Below are positions 63,980 to 64,000 of a stretch of DNA of 64,000 bases, one piece after another. Position numbers and translations under genes: made by a program. This DNA is from Croceimicrobium sp965656185 (GTDB lineage: Bacteria > Bacteroidota > Bacteroidia > Flavobacteriales > Schleiferiaceae): positions 434,001 through 498,000 of the forward strand of contig CBFHJH010000001.1 in the NCBI GenBank assembly GCA_965656185.1. The letters run 5' to 3'. Below the pieces are notes generated by a model, which was not told where the DNA came from, did no database searches, and saw only the letters and a list, made by a program, of their open reading frames with translations. Within the stretch, counting starts at the first letter, position 1, and each line of letters opens with the position of its first letter.

Positions 63980-64000
63980 CCTAATTAACCTATGATGTAC

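Noticed and set aside
1..64000. tRNA, rRNA or mobile-element genes
   Set aside because: No tRNA-like TPsiC/cloverleaf pattern, rRNA or transposase/integrase was seen by eye; a covariance scan would settle it.

Overview
The window looks like a piece of a Bacteroidota chromosome, probably a draft or metagenome assembly because it contains one run of 99 Ns. Evidence for the phylum: four predicted secreted proteins end in type IX secretion (T9SS) sorting domains with a YPNP-like start; signal peptides end in SAQ, GAQ or LAQ; upstream motifs resemble the Bacteroidota -7 element TAnnTTTG; and there are Bacteroidota-typical families (DUF3347, DUF4199, PAS kinases with an SHNLR H-box). The order or genus cannot be fixed from sequence alone. 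No rRNA, tRNA, CRISPR array, IS element or phage gene was seen.

Region 1 (1-18162) is the most distinctive part. A leftward set of eight tightly packed or overlapping genes encodes a T9SS repeat adhesin, an outer-membrane beta-barrel-like protein, a zinc-ribbon/transmembrane protein, a small secreted protein, a secreted von Willebrand A (vWA) protein, an FtsX/Lol/MacB-like ABC transporter (ATPase plus permease) and an M48 metalloprotease cut by the window edge. Divergent from it, a rightward trio encodes a membrane FHA protein, a PP2C phosphatase and a Hanks-type Ser/Thr kinase. Together they could form a phospho-signalling system that crosses the cell envelope. I do not recognise it as a named system.

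Region 2 (18266-24690) holds two sister PAS histidine kinases that converge on one single-domain response regulator (one kinase is split by an in-frame TAA), then a SIMPL-domain protein, an outer-membrane-like protein, a TMEM175-type channel and a DUF3052-like protein.

Region 3 (24815-53317) is mostly ordinary single genes and short operons: PEP carboxylase, an FKBP lipoprotein crossing the N gap, a TolB-N/TPR/AraC regulator, a quinone-oxidoreductase-like dehydrogenase, an amidohydrolase, a beta-lactamase-fold hydrolase, a T9SS subtilase split by an in-frame TGA, a DUF318 permease next to a DUF3347 protein, an OYE-family flavoenzyme, a CHK-like kinase next to a CysQ-like phosphatase, an S41 protease, a LolA-like carrier, two more AraC regulators, an AhpD-like protein, a frameshifted RskA-like lipoprotein, two putative metalloproteases, a mutarotase and an SDR.

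Region 4 (53318-64000) has two large T9SS proteins (a 1520-residue FN3/MAM/PKD protein and an M43 metalloprotease) flanked on both sides by repeat-rich intergenic DNA with a recurring hairpin family. A frameshifted small lipoprotein and a TPR sensor kinase follow.

Four genes carry single-base disruptions (two in-frame stops, two extra-A frameshifts). They may be real decay or residual assembly errors, and reads would be needed to decide.
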